Assembly: GCF_004403185.1 (NCBI RefSeq)
Contig: NZ_SOHJ01000014.1
Span: forward strand, 124,001-188,000
DNA length: 64,000 nucleotides
Source of the DNA: Cryobacterium suzukii
GTDB lineage: Bacteria > Actinomycetota > Actinomycetes > Actinomycetales > Microbacteriaceae
Reading direction: 5' to 3'
Shown here: piece by piece, positions 34,703 through 44,616 of the stretch
Layout of the letters: each line of letters begins with the position of its first letter
Position numbering within the stretch: position 1 is the first letter of the stretch
Position numbers and translations under genes: made by a program
The notes under the pieces: generated by a model
The model's input: the letters and a program-made list of their open reading frames with translations, nothing else
Database searches by the model: none
What the model was told of the DNA's origin: nothing

Positions 34703-35245
34703 GTGAGTCTCCCTCCGATCGTCGTCATGGGTGTGCAAGGTTCAGGCAAGTCGACCATCGGTGAACTTCTCGCCGAGCGCCTCGGTGCCCAGTTTCTCGA
34801 CGGCGACACCCTGCATCCCGCCGTCAACAAGGCAGTTATGGCCGCCGGCAATGCGTTGCAGGACGAGCATCGGCTGCCCTGGCTGCACGAGGTGGGGCGG
34901 TGCCTCGCCGCAGATTATCCGAACGGAATCGTCATCGCCTGTTCGGCCCTTAAACGCAGCTATCGAGACCTGCTGCGCGGTCACGTCGGCGACCTGTTCG
35001 TCGTTGATCCGGAAGGGTCGATCGACCTGATCGCCGCCCGGCTCCGCGCCCGTACCCACGAATTTATGCCTCCAGCGCTGCTGCAATCGCAGTTCGACAC
35101 GCTCGAGGTGCGAACGGATGATGAACGCGGCATGACCGTGGACATTGTTGAACCGCCCGGCACCATCGTCGAACGGATCGTCGCGGCTCTCGCCGCCGAA
35201 ACAGAAGGTGGTGAGGTCGACCGTGTCGCAGATCACGCGCGTTGA
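34703..35245 (+). CDS. gntK: Gluconokinase
   Basis: 180 aa P-loop kinase that phosphorylates D-gluconate to 6-phosphogluconate, the substrate of the nearby gnd. Walker A GVQGSGKST, substrate region LDGDTLHPAVNKAVMAAGNA, and ACSALKRSYRDLLRG are typical of thermoresistant gluconokinase. GTG at 34703 comes two bases after the permease stop. The 3' end overlaps the dehydratase gene by 23 bp. Confidence 0.93.
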   Translation: MSLPPIVVMGVQGSGKSTIGELLAERLGAQFLDGDTLHPAVNKAVMAAGNALQDEHRLPWLHEVGRCLAADYPNGIVIACSALKRSYRDLLRGHVGDLFVVDPEGSIDLIAARLRARTHEFMPPALLQSQFDTLEVRTDDERGMTVDIVEPPGTIVERIVAALAAETEGGEVDRVADHAR

Positions 35246-36371
35246 AACCTTTCTTGTCGCGCCCCGTTGGTTGTTTGTGCGGATCGAGACCAGCGACGGC
35301 ATCATCGGTTGGGGCGAGGCGAGTCTGGAGGGTCACGCGGATGCCGTGCGCACCGTTGTCGACCAGTTTGCGGAATATCTCATCGGGGCCGACCCTGACC
35401 GCATTGAAGACCACTGGCAGGTTCTGACCAAGAGCGGCTTCTACCGCGGCGGACCGGTGTTCGGCAGCGCCGTCTCCGGCATCGATCAGGCCCTGTGGGA
35501 TCTCAAGGGCAAGTCTCTCGGGGTGCCGGTCTACCAGCTGCTCGGCGGGGCGGTTCGGGATCGCATCCGCATGTACGGCTGGGTTGGCGGCGACGATCCG
35601 AGCGGCATCACCGACGCGATCGCGGCGCAGCTGGCCGTGGGGTTGACCGCCGTCAAGATGAACGCTTCCGGCATCATGAGCAGGGTCGGCACGGTCGCCG
35701 AAATCGACGGCGTGCTCGAACGGGTCGCGGCCGCGCGGGCCGTACTTGGCCCCGACCGCGATGTGGCGGTGGACTTTCACGGCCGGTTCACGCTCGCCAA
35801 TGCCCGCCGGATCGCCCCGCTGCTGGAGCCGTTGCGCCCATTCTTCATCGAAGAGCCGGTGGTTCCAGAGAACTCCCACCTGATCGGACAACTGGCCCAG
35901 GCCACCGCGATTCCCATCGCGACCGGGGAACGGCTCTACACGCGGCAGGATTTTCTCCCGGTACTCCAGGCCGGAATCGCTGTGGCGCAGCCCGACCTGT
36001 CCCACGCCGGCGGCATTTCCGAGGTGCGTCGCATTGCGGCGATGGCCGAGGTGTACGACGTACAGCTGGCTCCGCACTGTCCGCTCGGCCCGATCGCGCT
36101 GGCGGCCTGCCTGCAGGTGGGTTTCGCCACTCCCAACTACCTCATCCAGGAGCAGAGCATCGGCATCCACTACAACCAGGGCGCCGAAGTGCTGGATTAT
36201 GTGCTCGATAAACAACCGTTGAAATTCGTCAACGGCAACATTGAGCTGTTGACCGGACCTGGCCTCGGCATCGAAATCGATGAGGTCGCGGTGCGGGCCG
36301 CCGACTCGCGGGGACATACCTGGCGTTCGCCGATCTGGCGGCACACCGACGGCGCCTTGGCCGAGTGGTGA
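35223..36371 (+). CDS. dgoD: D-galactonate dehydratase (enolase superfamily)
   Basis: About 382 aa, very similar along its length to E. coli DgoD as I remember it. Shared blocks: GFYRGGPVFGSAVSGIDQAL, YGWVGGDDP, VDFHGRF, FFIEEPV, QPDLSHAGG, LAPHCPLGPIALA and EQSIGIHYNQGAE. It dehydrates D-galactonate to 2-keto-3-deoxygalactonate; the acidic metal ligands (D, E, E) and the His of APHCPLGP are present. GTG at 35223 follows GAGG and overlaps gntK. Confidence 0.92.
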   Translation: MSQITRVETFLVAPRWLFVRIETSDGIIGWGEASLEGHADAVRTVVDQFAEYLIGADPDRIEDHWQVLTKSGFYRGGPVFGSAVSGIDQALWDLKGKSLGVPVYQLLGGAVRDRIRMYGWVGGDDPSGITDAIAAQLAVGLTAVKMNASGIMSRVGTVAEIDGVLERVAAARAVLGPDRDVAVDFHGRFTLANARRIAPLLEPLRPFFIEEPVVPENSHLIGQLAQATAIPIATGERLYTRQDFLPVLQAGIAVAQPDLSHAGGISEVRRIAAMAEVYDVQLAPHCPLGPIALAACLQVGFATPNYLIQEQSIGIHYNQGAEVLDYVLDKQPLKFVNGNIELLTGPGLGIEIDEVAVRAADSRGHTWRSPIWRHTDGALAEW

Positions 36372-37045
36372 CGGCTATGACGGTTTCGTGCACCCCGAAT
36401 GACTTTCTCGCCGGGCTGCAACGTGAACGCCTGCTGGCCATTATTCGTGCAACCGACCCGGACGCGGCGCTTGCCGCGTCGCTCGCACTCTTTGCCAGCG
36501 GCATCCGCTTTCTGGAAGTGTCTCTCGTAACGACCGATGCGCTCGGAATCATTGCGGAACTCGCGCGGCTTGCTCCGAGTGATTGTCTGGTCGGGGCGGG
36601 AACGGTGCTGACCATCGACGACGTGCACCGCAGCGCCGCAGCCGGCGCAACGTTCATGGTGACCCCGGCCGTGACCGACGCCATCGCCGAATCGGCCCAG
36701 CTGGGCCTTCCGGTCTGCGCCGGCGCGCTCACCCCCACCGAGGTCGTTGCGGCCCGCAGTGCGGGCGCCACCGTGGTCAAGCTGTTTCCCGGATCGTTCG
36801 GCGGCCCGGCCTATCTCAAGGCGCTGCGCGACCCGCTGCCCGACGTGCCGTTCGTGCCCGTCGGCGGCGTCGATGCCGCGCTGGCCGCGCAATACTTCGC
36901 GGTCGGAGCTCTCGCCGTCGGCATCGGCAGCCCCCTGCTCGGAGATGCAGCACGCGGCGGCGACCTCGACGCCCTCAGGGGTCGGGCGGCCGGCTTCCTC
37001 GCCGTGCGCGACGACGTCAATCAACTGGCGGCTGCGCGCGCATGA
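36368..37045 (+). CDS. dgoA: KDPG/KDPGal aldolase
   Basis: About 225 aa class I aldolase. The Schiff-base Lys lies in TVVKLFPGS; GAGTVLTIDDV and FLEVSLVTTDA (with the catalytic-type Glu) are also present. It cleaves 2-keto-3-deoxy-6-phosphogluconate or -galactonate into pyruvate and glyceraldehyde 3-phosphate. GTG at 36368 overlaps the dgoD stop as GTGA; ATG at 36377 is possible. The dgoD neighbour suggests the galactonate form; eda is an equally reasonable name. Confidence 0.9.
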   Translation: MTAMTVSCTPNDFLAGLQRERLLAIIRATDPDAALAASLALFASGIRFLEVSLVTTDALGIIAELARLAPSDCLVGAGTVLTIDDVHRSAAAGATFMVTPAVTDAIAESAQLGLPVCAGALTPTEVVAARSAGATVVKLFPGSFGGPAYLKALRDPLPDVPFVPVGGVDAALAAQYFAVGALAVGIGSPLLGDAARGGDLDALRGRAAGFLAVRDDVNQLAAARA

Positions 37046-38001
37046 CCGGGCCCGACGTCGTCACCCTCGGCGAAACCATGGTGAGCCTGCGCACGGGCAC
37101 CCCGCTTCGCCTCGGCGGTGCCCTGCAGATGACCGTGGCCGGTGCTGAATCGAATGTGGCCATCGGCCTCGCCCGACTGGGCCACACCGTGCGCTGGGGC
37201 GGCCGCGTCGGCGACGACGAGGTCGGTGTCTTCCTGCTGCGAACTCTGCGGGCGGAGTCGGTGCTCGTCGACACCGTCGCGATCGACGCCGACCGGTCGA
37301 CCGGGCTCATGCTTGCTGAACGTCGCATCAACGACCTGTCCCGGGTGAGCTATTACCGCAGCGATTCCGCCGGTTCCGCGCTCAGCGAAGCGGATGCCGC
37401 TGCCTGCCTGGCTGCACCACCTCGCCTTCTGCACGTGACCGGCATCACCCCCGCTCTCTCGCGTTCGGCCGCGGAGGCCGTGACCGAGGCTGTGCGGCTT
37501 GCGCGCGCAGCCGGCGCCCTGGTGAGCGTTGACGTGAACTATCGCGCCAAACTCTGGAGCACGACTGCGGCCCGCACGACCTTGTCGGCTCTGGCCCGCA
37601 GCGCGGACATCGTTATCGCCTCCGATGACGAACTCGGACTTATTGTGACCGGTGCTGGTACCCCCGAAGCAGAAGAACGGGCGGCCGCCGAGCTCGCGGC
37701 CTGCGGTGTCAGTGCGCTCGTCATCAAGCGTGGAGCCCTCGGCGCGAGCGTGTATAGCGATGGAGAAATCGTGCACGCATCCGCGATCCCGGTGTCGGTG
37801 CGCGACACGATCGGCGCTGGCGACGCTTTCACCGCCGGTTACCTCTCCGGAGTGCTGGACGCCCTCACCCCTGCGGACGCGCTGCACCGCGGCATCCTCA
37901 CCGGTGCCTTCGCGGTCGCCGCCATTGGCGACTGGGAGGGCGCGCCGACCCGGGCCGAGCTCACCCTGCTCGCCGCACCGGCCGGGACCACCCTGCGCTG
38001 A
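37042..38001 (+). CDS. kdgK: PfkB-family 2-keto-3-deoxy sugar-acid kinase
   Basis: 319 aa ribokinase-fold enzyme. [12 protein letters not shown] and [20 protein letters not shown] form the substrate side; the anion hole and catalytic Asp are in [14 protein letters not shown]. It would phosphorylate 2-keto-3-deoxygluconate/galactonate between the dehydratase and the aldolase. This is not the DgoK family, so a PfkB enzyme replaces it here. ATG overlaps the aldolase stop (ATGA). Confidence 0.88.
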   Translation: MTGPDVVTLGETMVSLRTGTPLRLGGALQMTVAGAESNVAIGLARLGHTVRWGGRVGDDEVGVFLLRTLRAESVLVDTVAIDADRSTGLMLAERRINDLSRVSYYRSDSAGSALSEADAAACLAAPPRLLHVTGITPALSRSAAEAVTEAVRLARAAGALVSVDVNYRAKLWSTTAARTTLSALARSADIVIASDDELGLIVTGAGTPEAEERAAAELAACGVSALVIKRGALGASVYSDGEIVHASAIPVSVRDTIGAGDAFTAGYLSGVLDALTPADALHRGILTGAFAVAAIGDWEGAPTRAELTLLAAPAGTTLR

Positions 38002-38056
38002 CCCGGCATCCGCTTGCCCCCGTATTCTCGTCACCCGCACGACCAAGGAGAACGCC

Positions 38057-39286
38057 ATGAAAATCGACAGAGCAGAAGTCGTCGTCACCAGCCCGGATCG
38101 CAATTTCGTGACCCTGCGCCTCACCACCGATGACGGGCTCGTCGGGCTCGGCGACGCCACCCTGAACGGCCGCGAACTGGCCGTTGTGGCCTATCTGCAG
38201 GAGCACGTCGTTCCGCTGCTGCTGGGCTCCGACGCGCATCGCATCGAAGACACCTGGCAGTTTCTCTATCGCAGTGCGTATTGGCGTCGAGGCCCGGTCA
38301 CCATGGCCGCAATTGCCGCCGTCGACGTGGCGCTGTGGGACCTCAAGGCGAAGGCCGCCGGCCTGCCGCTCTATCAGCTGCTCGGCGGAGCCAGCCGGGA
38401 TAAAATTCTCGCCTACGGCCACGCCTCCGGACGCGACCTGCCCGAACTGTTCGACTCCATCCGCAAGCACCAGGCGCTCGGCTACCAGGCCATTCGCGTG
38501 CAGACCGCCATTCCCGGGCTCAAAGCCATCTACGGAGTCGCCGCGCAGACCCAGACCAGTGGCAAGCGCTACGACTACGAACCGGCCCAGCGCGCGGCCA
38601 GGCCGGCGGAAGAAGACTGGGACACCCGCGCCTACCTGCGGCACCTGCCGACCGTGTTTGAGGGTGTGCGCGCTGAATTCGGCCCCGAACTGCCCCTGTT
38701 GCACGACGGGCATCACCGGATGACACCGATCCAGGCGGCGAAACTCGGCAAGTCGCTCGAACCGTTCGACCTGTTCTGGCTTGAAGACTGCACACCGGCC
38801 GAAAACCAGGATGCCCTGCGCCTGGTGCGTTCGCACACCACCACACCGCTCGCGATTGGTGAGGTTTTCAACACGGTCTGGGACTACCAGACCCTGATCA
38901 AAGACCAACTCATCGATTATGTGCGATCGGCGGTGACCCACACCGGCGGCATTTCGCCCATGAAGAAGATTCTCGACTACGCCGCGCAATACCAGATCAA
39001 GTCCGGTATTCACGGCCCGACCGACATCTCCCCGGTAGGCATGGCGGCCGCCCTGCACCTCGACCTGGCCATCCATAACTTCGGAATCCAGGAGTACATG
39101 CAGCACGGCGACGCCACCAACAGTGTCTTCGAACAGTCGTTCAGCTTCTCCGACGGCTACCTGCACCCCGGCAACAAGCCCGGTCTGGGAGTCGACCTCA
39201 ACGTCGACGAGGCCGGCAAATACCCATACCAGACGGCGTATTTACCCTTCAACCGGCTGGCCGACGGCACCGTGCACGACTGGTAG
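38057..39286 (+). CDS. RspA/ManD-type sugar-acid dehydratase (enolase superfamily)
   Basis: 409 aa, closely resembling E. coli RspA and D-mannonate dehydratases: [65 protein letters not shown] and [18 protein letters not shown]. Members dehydrate D-mannonate and/or D-gluconate to 2-keto-3-deoxygluconate, which the adjacent kinase and aldolase could use. Some members have low activity, so substrate and rate need testing. ATG follows AAGGAG. A 55-bp gap separates it from kdgK. Confidence 0.9.
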   Translation: MKIDRAEVVVTSPDRNFVTLRLTTDDGLVGLGDATLNGRELAVVAYLQEHVVPLLLGSDAHRIEDTWQFLYRSAYWRRGPVTMAAIAAVDVALWDLKAKAAGLPLYQLLGGASRDKILAYGHASGRDLPELFDSIRKHQALGYQAIRVQTAIPGLKAIYGVAAQTQTSGKRYDYEPAQRAARPAEEDWDTRAYLRHLPTVFEGVRAEFGPELPLLHDGHHRMTPIQAAKLGKSLEPFDLFWLEDCTPAENQDALRLVRSHTTTPLAIGEVFNTVWDYQTLIKDQLIDYVRSAVTHTGGISPMKKILDYAAQYQIKSGIHGPTDISPVGMAAALHLDLAIHNFGIQEYMQHGDATNSVFEQSFSFSDGYLHPGNKPGLGVDLNVDEAGKYPYQTAYLPFNRLADGTVHDW

Positions 39287-39338
39287 TCCGGCCCGCACGA
39301 CACGCCCGGGCTGCAGGCTCGGCCCGAACTGTGTAAGC

Positions 39339-39366
39339 TTGACAACGAACTTCGGCGAGGGATAGT
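39339..39366 (+). promoter_or_regulatory. Putative promoter of rplY
   Basis: TTGACA (39339-39344), 16-bp spacer, GATAGT (39361-39366). It implies a leader of about 155 nt containing two short G/C hairpins (CGGGC-TTCG-GCCCG near 39475-39489 and GGGC-ATTGC-GCCC near 39512-39525). Confidence 0.5.
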
Positions 39367-39530
39367 GCCGGGCCAGATCAGTGGGCCGGCGGCATCCGTT
39401 ATCGACGCGGCGGACGAGGCCCTGGGCTTTTCCTCACGCTGACATGCGTTCGAGTTGAATCAGTACCCACTTTTCGGGCTTCGGCCCGCGAACCAGAACT
39501 CGGGCATTGCGCCCGGCAAGGAGAAATACC

Positions 39531-40145
39531 ATGGCTAAAAAAGAAGTAAACGCCGTCGCCGCTGAACTGCGCGAAAGCTTTGGCAAGGGCGCGGCCCGCA
39601 AGCTGCGCGTACTCGGCAAGATCCCTGCCGTCATCTACGGCCACGGCACCGAGCCGGTGCACGTGTCGCTGCCCGCCCACCGCATCGCCCTGTTGCTGCG
39701 TCGCGCCAACATGATCCTCGAGCTCGACATCGCGGGCGCCAAGCAGCTCGTTCTGGTCAAGGACGTGCAGAAGGACCCGGTGAAGGCCATCATCGAGCAC
39801 ATCGACCTCGTCGTCGTGCGCAAGGGCGAAAAGGTCCAGGTTGAAGTTCAGGTGCACATGTCGGGCGAGTCCTTCGCCGGCACGATCGCCGACTTCGACA
39901 CCAAGACCCTGCTGCTCGAGGTCGAAGCAACCGACATCCCCGAGAACGTCACCGTGTCGATCGAAGGCCTCGAAGACGGAGCCCAGGTTCACGCCAAGGA
40001 CGTTCCGCTGCCCTCCGGCGCCACGCTCATCTCCGACGAAGACGTCCTCGTCGTCTACGTCCACACCCCGCGTGGCGAAGATGAGGAAGAGGCCGAGACC
40101 GAGGTCATCACGGCCGGCACCCCGGCCGCCACGCCCGCCGCGTAA
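39531..40145 (+). CDS. rplY: Ribosomal protein bL25 (Ctc long form)
   Basis: 204 aa. The N-terminal L25 domain binds 5S rRNA (ELRESFGKGAARKLRVLGKI, PAVIYGHGTEPVHVS). The C-terminal beta TL5/CTC domain is followed by an acidic tail (GEDEEEAETEV) and an Ala/Pro end. ATG at 39531 starts MAKKEVNAVAAEL after AAGGAG. It is followed by pth and mfd, the usual order. Confidence 0.95.
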   Translation: MAKKEVNAVAAELRESFGKGAARKLRVLGKIPAVIYGHGTEPVHVSLPAHRIALLLRRANMILELDIAGAKQLVLVKDVQKDPVKAIIEHIDLVVVRKGEKVQVEVQVHMSGESFAGTIADFDTKTLLLEVEATDIPENVTVSIEGLEDGAQVHAKDVPLPSGATLISDEDVLVVYVHTPRGEDEEEAETEVITAGTPAATPAA

Positions 40146-40201
40146 CTGTAATTTTCAACTGGTTCCGTCTGGGCTTTCGCCCTCGCACACGGAGGAATTC
40201 C

Positions 40202-40786
40202 CTGGACACGAACCTGTGGCTCGTAGTCGGGCTCGGTAACCCCGGGCCCGACTACGCCGGCAATCGGCACAATGTCGGACAGATGGTGGTCGCTGAGCTC
40301 GCCGACCGTCTCACGTCAAACTTCAAGCGTCACAAAACGGCCGCCCTCGTGGCCGAAGGGCGCCTCGCGCCCGGTGGACCCAAGCTGGTACTGGCCAGGC
40401 CCACCACGTTCATGAACGTCTCCGGCAGCCCGGTCGCAGCGCTGCTGCGCTTCTACTCGCTGCCCGTCAACCGGCTCATCGTCGTGCACGATGACCTGGA
40501 CCTGCCCTTCGACACCCTCAAAATCAAGGTCGGCGGCGGTCACGGCGGCCACAACGGCCTGCGCGACATCATCGCCGCCACCGGAACCAACGATTTCATT
40601 CGCATTCGAATGGGCATCGGGCGCCCGCCCGGTCGCCAGAATCCGGCCGATTTCGTGCTGCACGACTTCGCTGCCGCCGAGCGCGCCGTTCTGCCCAATC
40701 TGATAGCGGATGCCGCCGACGCGGTCGAACTGATCGCCTCCGCCGGCGTCGTGGCCGCTCAGCAGAAGTTCCACTCTTCGTCCTGA
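40202..40786 (+). CDS. pth: Peptidyl-tRNA hydrolase, apparent CTG start
   Basis: 194 aa. It frees peptides from stalled peptidyl-tRNA. The N-terminal block LWLVVGLGNPGPDYAGNRHN carries the essential Asn and His, and lies upstream of the first ATG (40283). LARPTTFMNVSG and HDDLDLPFDTLKIKVGGGHG follow. There is no ATG, GTG or TTG in frame between the previous gene's end and this block. CTG at 40202 has GGAGGA five bases ahead, so I take it as the start. Confidence 0.9.
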   Translation: MDTNLWLVVGLGNPGPDYAGNRHNVGQMVVAELADRLTSNFKRHKTAALVAEGRLAPGGPKLVLARPTTFMNVSGSPVAALLRFYSLPVNRLIVVHDDLDLPFDTLKIKVGGGHGGHNGLRDIIAATGTNDFIRIRMGIGRPPGRQNPADFVLHDFAAAERAVLPNLIADAADAVELIASAGVVAAQQKFHSSS

Positions 40787-40823
40787 GTTCGGCACTGTCG
40801 GTGCCAGTGCGTAGACTCGTTCA

Positions 40824-43800
40824 GTGATCCTTCAGGGCTTAATCGCAGCGCTCGCGCGCGCCTCCACGTTCGACAACGCCCTCGCCTACGCCAGCCGGGA
40901 TGCTGATTTCTCGCTGACTGAGGGCCTGCGTGCCGCGCTGCTCGCCGCGCTCCTCGACCTGCGCCGCGATGATGCCCAGGCTCTGTTCGTGATCACCGCG
41001 ACCGGCCGCGAGTCGGAGGCGATCCGCGAAAATCTCGGCTGCTTCGCCACGAGCGCCGAAATCATCGACTTTCCGGCCTGGGAGACCCTGCCGCACGAAC
41101 GCCTGAGCCCGAGCGCCGAGATCGTCGGTAAGCGTCTGCACGCCCTGCGCCGCATGCGGGAATGGCAGGAGCAAGACCCAGCAGAGCGGCGTCCGCTCAT
41201 CGTCGTCGCCTCGGTGCGGGCCGCCCTGCAACCCGTCGCCGACAACCTCACCGACTACGACCCGATCGGGCTCACCGTCGGCGCCCGCGGCCATGACCTC
41301 TCGGCGATCGTGCTGCAGTTGATCAACGTCGCATATGCGCGCGTCGACATGGTCACCCGGCGCGGCGAGTTCGCCGTACGCGGGGGAATTCTCGACGTGT
41401 TTCCGCCGGTCGCTTCGCACCCCTACCGGGTCGAATTCTTCGGCGACGAGGTCGAGCAGATTCGCCTGTTCAGCGTGGCCGACCAGCGCTCGCTGCCCGA
41501 ACCGGTCGAATCCGTCAGCCTGCCGCCCAGCCGCGAACTGCTGCTCAGCCCCGCCGTGCGGCAACGGGCCCGCGAAATGCAGCATGAATTTCCGAGCCTG
41601 GCCGGCCTGCTCGCCAAGATCGCCGAGGGAATTCCGGTCGAGGGCATGGAAAGCCTCGCGCCGGCCCTGGTCGACCGGCTGGTGCCCGTCACCCACTACC
41701 TGCCGACCAACGCCGCCGTTGCCGTGATCTCACCGGAACGGGTCGCAAGCCGGGCGATCAGCCTCGCCGAGACCAACCGGGAGTTTCTCGGGGCAGCCTG
41801 GAGCGCAGCGACGGCTGGTGCGGACGCCCCGATCGACTTAGCATCCGGCGACTTTCTCACCCTGGGGCGCCTGCGCGACAGCGTGACCTACTCGGCTCCT
41901 GGCGCACCGGCCTCCGGTCACAACTGGTGGACCCTGAGCACGTTCCAGGCCGCACCGACCGATGCGCCGGTTCTGCCCGAACATCTCGAAATGGACGAAC
42001 TGCTCACCATTCGCATCGAAGCGGATGCCGTGCCCACCTTTGCCGGCAGCGTCGACGGAGCCGTCGGTCACGTCGCCTCCCGCCTGCACGACGGCTGGGT
42101 CGTCGGCATTGTTGCCCAGGGTGCAGGCCTGGTCGAACGCGCCGCCCAGGTGCTCGCCGAACGCGAGCTGCCGGTGCGGGTGGTAGAGGTGTGGCCGCTG
42201 GAACCGGAACCGGGTATCGCCTACCTGCTGAAGGCATCCGTCGATCACGGTTTTGAACTGCCGCAGAGCAAGCTCGCGCTGATCAGCGAGTCGGAGTTCT
42301 ACGGGCGCACCGTCGGGTACTCCGAGCGGCAGATCAAGAAGCTCGCCAGCCGTCGTAAAAACGTCGTCGACCCGCTGCAGCTCGTGGCCGGCGACCACGT
42401 CGTGCACCAGACGCACGGCATCGGCCGTTTTCTCGAACTGACCCAGCGTGAGGTGTCAAGCGGCGGCCGCAATCCGGTCAAGACCACCCGCGAATACCTC
42501 GTGCTGGAATACGCTCCGTCGAAGCGCGGGCACGCCGGCGACCGGCTGTACGTGCCGACCGACCAGCTCGACCTCGTCACCCGCTATGTCGGTGGCGAGG
42601 CTCCAGCCCTGAGCAAGATGGGCGGCAGCGACTGGTCGAGCGCCAAGACCAAGGCGCGCAGAGCGGTTCGCGACATTGCCGTTGAACTCGTCAAACTGTA
42701 TTCGGCCCGGATGGCCAGCAAGGGGCACGCCTTCGGGCCGGACACCCCGTGGCAGCGTGAACTCGAAGAGGCGTTTCCCTTCGTGGAGACCCCCGATCAG
42801 CTGACCACCATCGACGAGGTCAAAGCCGATATGGAACGGCCCATCCCGATGGACCGGCTCCTCAGCGGTGACGTCGGTTTCGGCAAGACCGAGGTCGCCA
42901 TTCGTGCCGCGTTCAAGGCCGTGCAGGACGGCAAGCAGGTCGCCATGCTCGTGCCGACCACCCTGCTGGTCAGCCAACACATGGAAACCTTCAAAGAACG
43001 GTTCGCCGGATTCCCGATTCACCTGCGTGCCCTGTCACGGTTCCAAACCGACAAGGAGTCGCGCGAAACCATTGCCGGCATGCTCGACGGCACCGTCGAC
43101 GTCGTCATCGGCACGCACCGGCTGCTCTCGCCATCGATTATCTTCAAAGACCTCGGCCTCGTCATTATCGACGAGGAGCAACGTTTCGGCGTTGAGCACA
43201 AGGACGCCCTGAAGAAGCTCAAAACCAACGTCGATATTCTCGCGATGAGCGCGACGCCGATTCCGCGGTCCCTCGAGATGGCGGTCACCGGTATCCGTGA
43301 AATGTCGACCCTTGCCACCCCGCCCGAAGACCGGCACCCGATTCTGACCTTTGTGGGACCGTACTCGCAGCGGCAAGTGGCCGCGGCCATCCGCCGGGAA
43401 CTGCTGCGCGAAGGCCAGATCTTCTTCGTGCACAACCGGGTCACGAGTATCAACCGCATCGCATCAGAGCTCGCCGAGCTCGTGCCGGAGGCGCGTATTG
43501 CGATCGCCCACGGGCAGCTGCCGGAGGCACAGCTGGAACAGGTGGTCGGTGACTTCTGGGAGCGCAAGTTTGACATTCTGGTCTGCACCACGATCATCGA
43601 GACCGGCCTCGACATCAACAACGCCAACACCATCATCATTGACCGCGCCGACAAGTTCGGCCTCAGTCAGCTGCACCAGCTGCGCGGCCGGGTCGGCCGT
43701 GGGCGCGAACGCGCGTACGCCTACTTTTTGTACGACGAGAACAAGCCGCTGTCGGAGACCGCCCACGACCGGCTTGCCACCATCGCCGCCAACAACGAAC

Positions 43801-44447
43801 TCGGCGCCGGCATGCAGGTGGCGCTCAAGGACCTCGAGATTCGCGGCGCCGGCAACCTGCTCGGCGGCGAGCAGGCCGGGCACATCGCCGGTGTGGGCTT
43901 CGACCTGTACCTGCGCATGATCGGTGAGGCCGTGAGCACCTTCCGCGGCGACGTCGCCGAGGGACAGACCGAGCTGCGGCTCGAACTTCCTGTCGACGCG
44001 CACATTCCGCACGACTTCGTCGACAGTGAGCGCCTGCGCCTCGAGGCGTACCAGAAGCTCTCCAGTGCGAGCTCACCGACGGCGACCGATGACCAGATCG
44101 ACCTCGTGCTCGACGAACTCACCGACCGCTACGGCGAACCGCCCGTACCGGTGCAGAACCTCGTCGCCGTGTCGCGGCTACGCTGGCAGGCGCAGCAGGC
44201 GAACCTCAGCGAGGTCGTGGCCATGGGCTCGAACCTGCGGGTGGCGCCCGCCGACCTGGCGGACTCGATTCAGGTGCGCCTGCAGCGGATGTACCCCGGC
44301 TCGCGGTACGTGTCGGCCACCGGCGCGCTGAGCGTACCGATGCCTCGCCCGAACGGCGAACCGCTCGATGACAACGCCCTGATCGAGTGGACCAAGTCTC
44401 TGCTGGCCGCGATCTTCCCGCCGGCCGTGCCGAGCGTCACCGCATAG
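40824..44447 (+). CDS. mfd: Transcription-repair coupling factor
   Basis: 1207 aa. It removes stalled RNA polymerase and recruits UvrA. Domains in order: UvrB-like N-terminal region (about 30-350), RNA-polymerase-interacting CarD-like domain (about 510-600, GDHVVHQTHGIGRF), translocase with SGDVGFGKTEVA and IIDEEQRFG, helicase C with CTTIIETGLDINNANT and QLRGRVGRG, and the C-terminal TRCF domain. GTG at 40824 lies six bases after TAGACT (40812-40817), a leaderless arrangement. Confidence 0.97.
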   Translation: MILQGLIAALARASTFDNALAYASRDADFSLTEGLRAALLAALLDLRRDDAQALFVITATGRESEAIRENLGCFATSAEIIDFPAWETLPHERLSPSAEIVGKRLHALRRMREWQEQDPAERRPLIVVASVRAALQPVADNLTDYDPIGLTVGARGHDLSAIVLQLINVAYARVDMVTRRGEFAVRGGILDVFPPVASHPYRVEFFGDEVEQIRLFSVADQRSLPEPVESVSLPPSRELLLSPAVRQRAREMQHEFPSLAGLLAKIAEGIPVEGMESLAPALVDRLVPVTHYLPTNAAVAVISPERVASRAISLAETNREFLGAAWSAATAGADAPIDLASGDFLTLGRLRDSVTYSAPGAPASGHNWWTLSTFQAAPTDAPVLPEHLEMDELLTIRIEADAVPTFAGSVDGAVGHVASRLHDGWVVGIVAQGAGLVERAAQVLAERELPVRVVEVWPLEPEPGIAYLLKASVDHGFELPQSKLALISESEFYGRTVGYSERQIKKLASRRKNVVDPLQLVAGDHVVHQTHGIGRFLELTQREVSSGGRNPVKTTREYLVLEYAPSKRGHAGDRLYVPTDQLDLVTRYVGGEAPALSKMGGSDWSSAKTKARRAVRDIAVELVKLYSARMASKGHAFGPDTPWQRELEEAFPFVETPDQLTTIDEVKADMERPIPMDRLLSGDVGFGKTEVAIRAAFKAVQDGKQVAMLVPTTLLVSQHMETFKERFAGFPIHLRALSRFQTDKESRETIAGMLDGTVDVVIGTHRLLSPSIIFKDLGLVIIDEEQRFGVEHKDALKKLKTNVDILAMSATPIPRSLEMAVTGIREMSTLATPPEDRHPILTFVGPYSQRQVAAAIRRELLREGQIFFVHNRVTSINRIASELAELVPEARIAIAHGQLPEAQLEQVVGDFWERKFDILVCTTIIETGLDINNANTIIIDRADKFGLSQLHQLRGRVGRGRERAYAYFLYDENKPLSETAHDRLATIAANNELGAGMQVALKDLEIRGAGNLLGGEQAGHIAGVGFDLYLRMIGEAVSTFRGDVAEGQTELRLELPVDAHIPHDFVDSERLRLEAYQKLSSASSPTATDDQIDLVLDELTDRYGEPPVPVQNLVAVSRLRWQAQQANLSEVVAMGSNLRVAPADLADSIQVRLQRMYPGSRYVSATGALSVPMPRPNGEPLDDNALIEWTKSLLAAIFPPAVPSVTA

Positions 44448-44470
44448 GCCTCTTCGTGGTGCGCGGGTGT

Positions 44471-44564
44471 TGCGCCAGTGCGCGGGAGGCCGAACTCCCG
44501 CGCACTGGCGCAGGTCCAGCGCGTCGAGTGGCGCGGGAGTTCTGACCAGACGGGAACTCCCGCG
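44471..44564. repeat. Two nested inverted repeats between mfd and nhaA
   Basis: A perfect 18-bp inverted repeat (44471-44488 and 44495-44512, 6-nt loop) begins with TGCGCCAGTG. A second has 10-bp arms CGCGGGAGTT (44532-44541) and AACTCCCGCG (44555-44564). Variants of CTCCCGCG(C/T)A(C/G)TGGCG recur in the region. The flanking genes are convergent, so it may act as a bidirectional terminator. Confidence 0.8.
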
Positions 44565-44616
44565 TAGTGGCGTATCTCCCGCGCGTCCGACCCAAGTGGT
44601 GCCCGTGGTGCTCCGC

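Noticed and set aside
35064..36344. 426-codon minus-strand frame opposite dgoD
   Set aside because: Shadow of the strongly supported dgoD gene; no ribosome binding site or domain.
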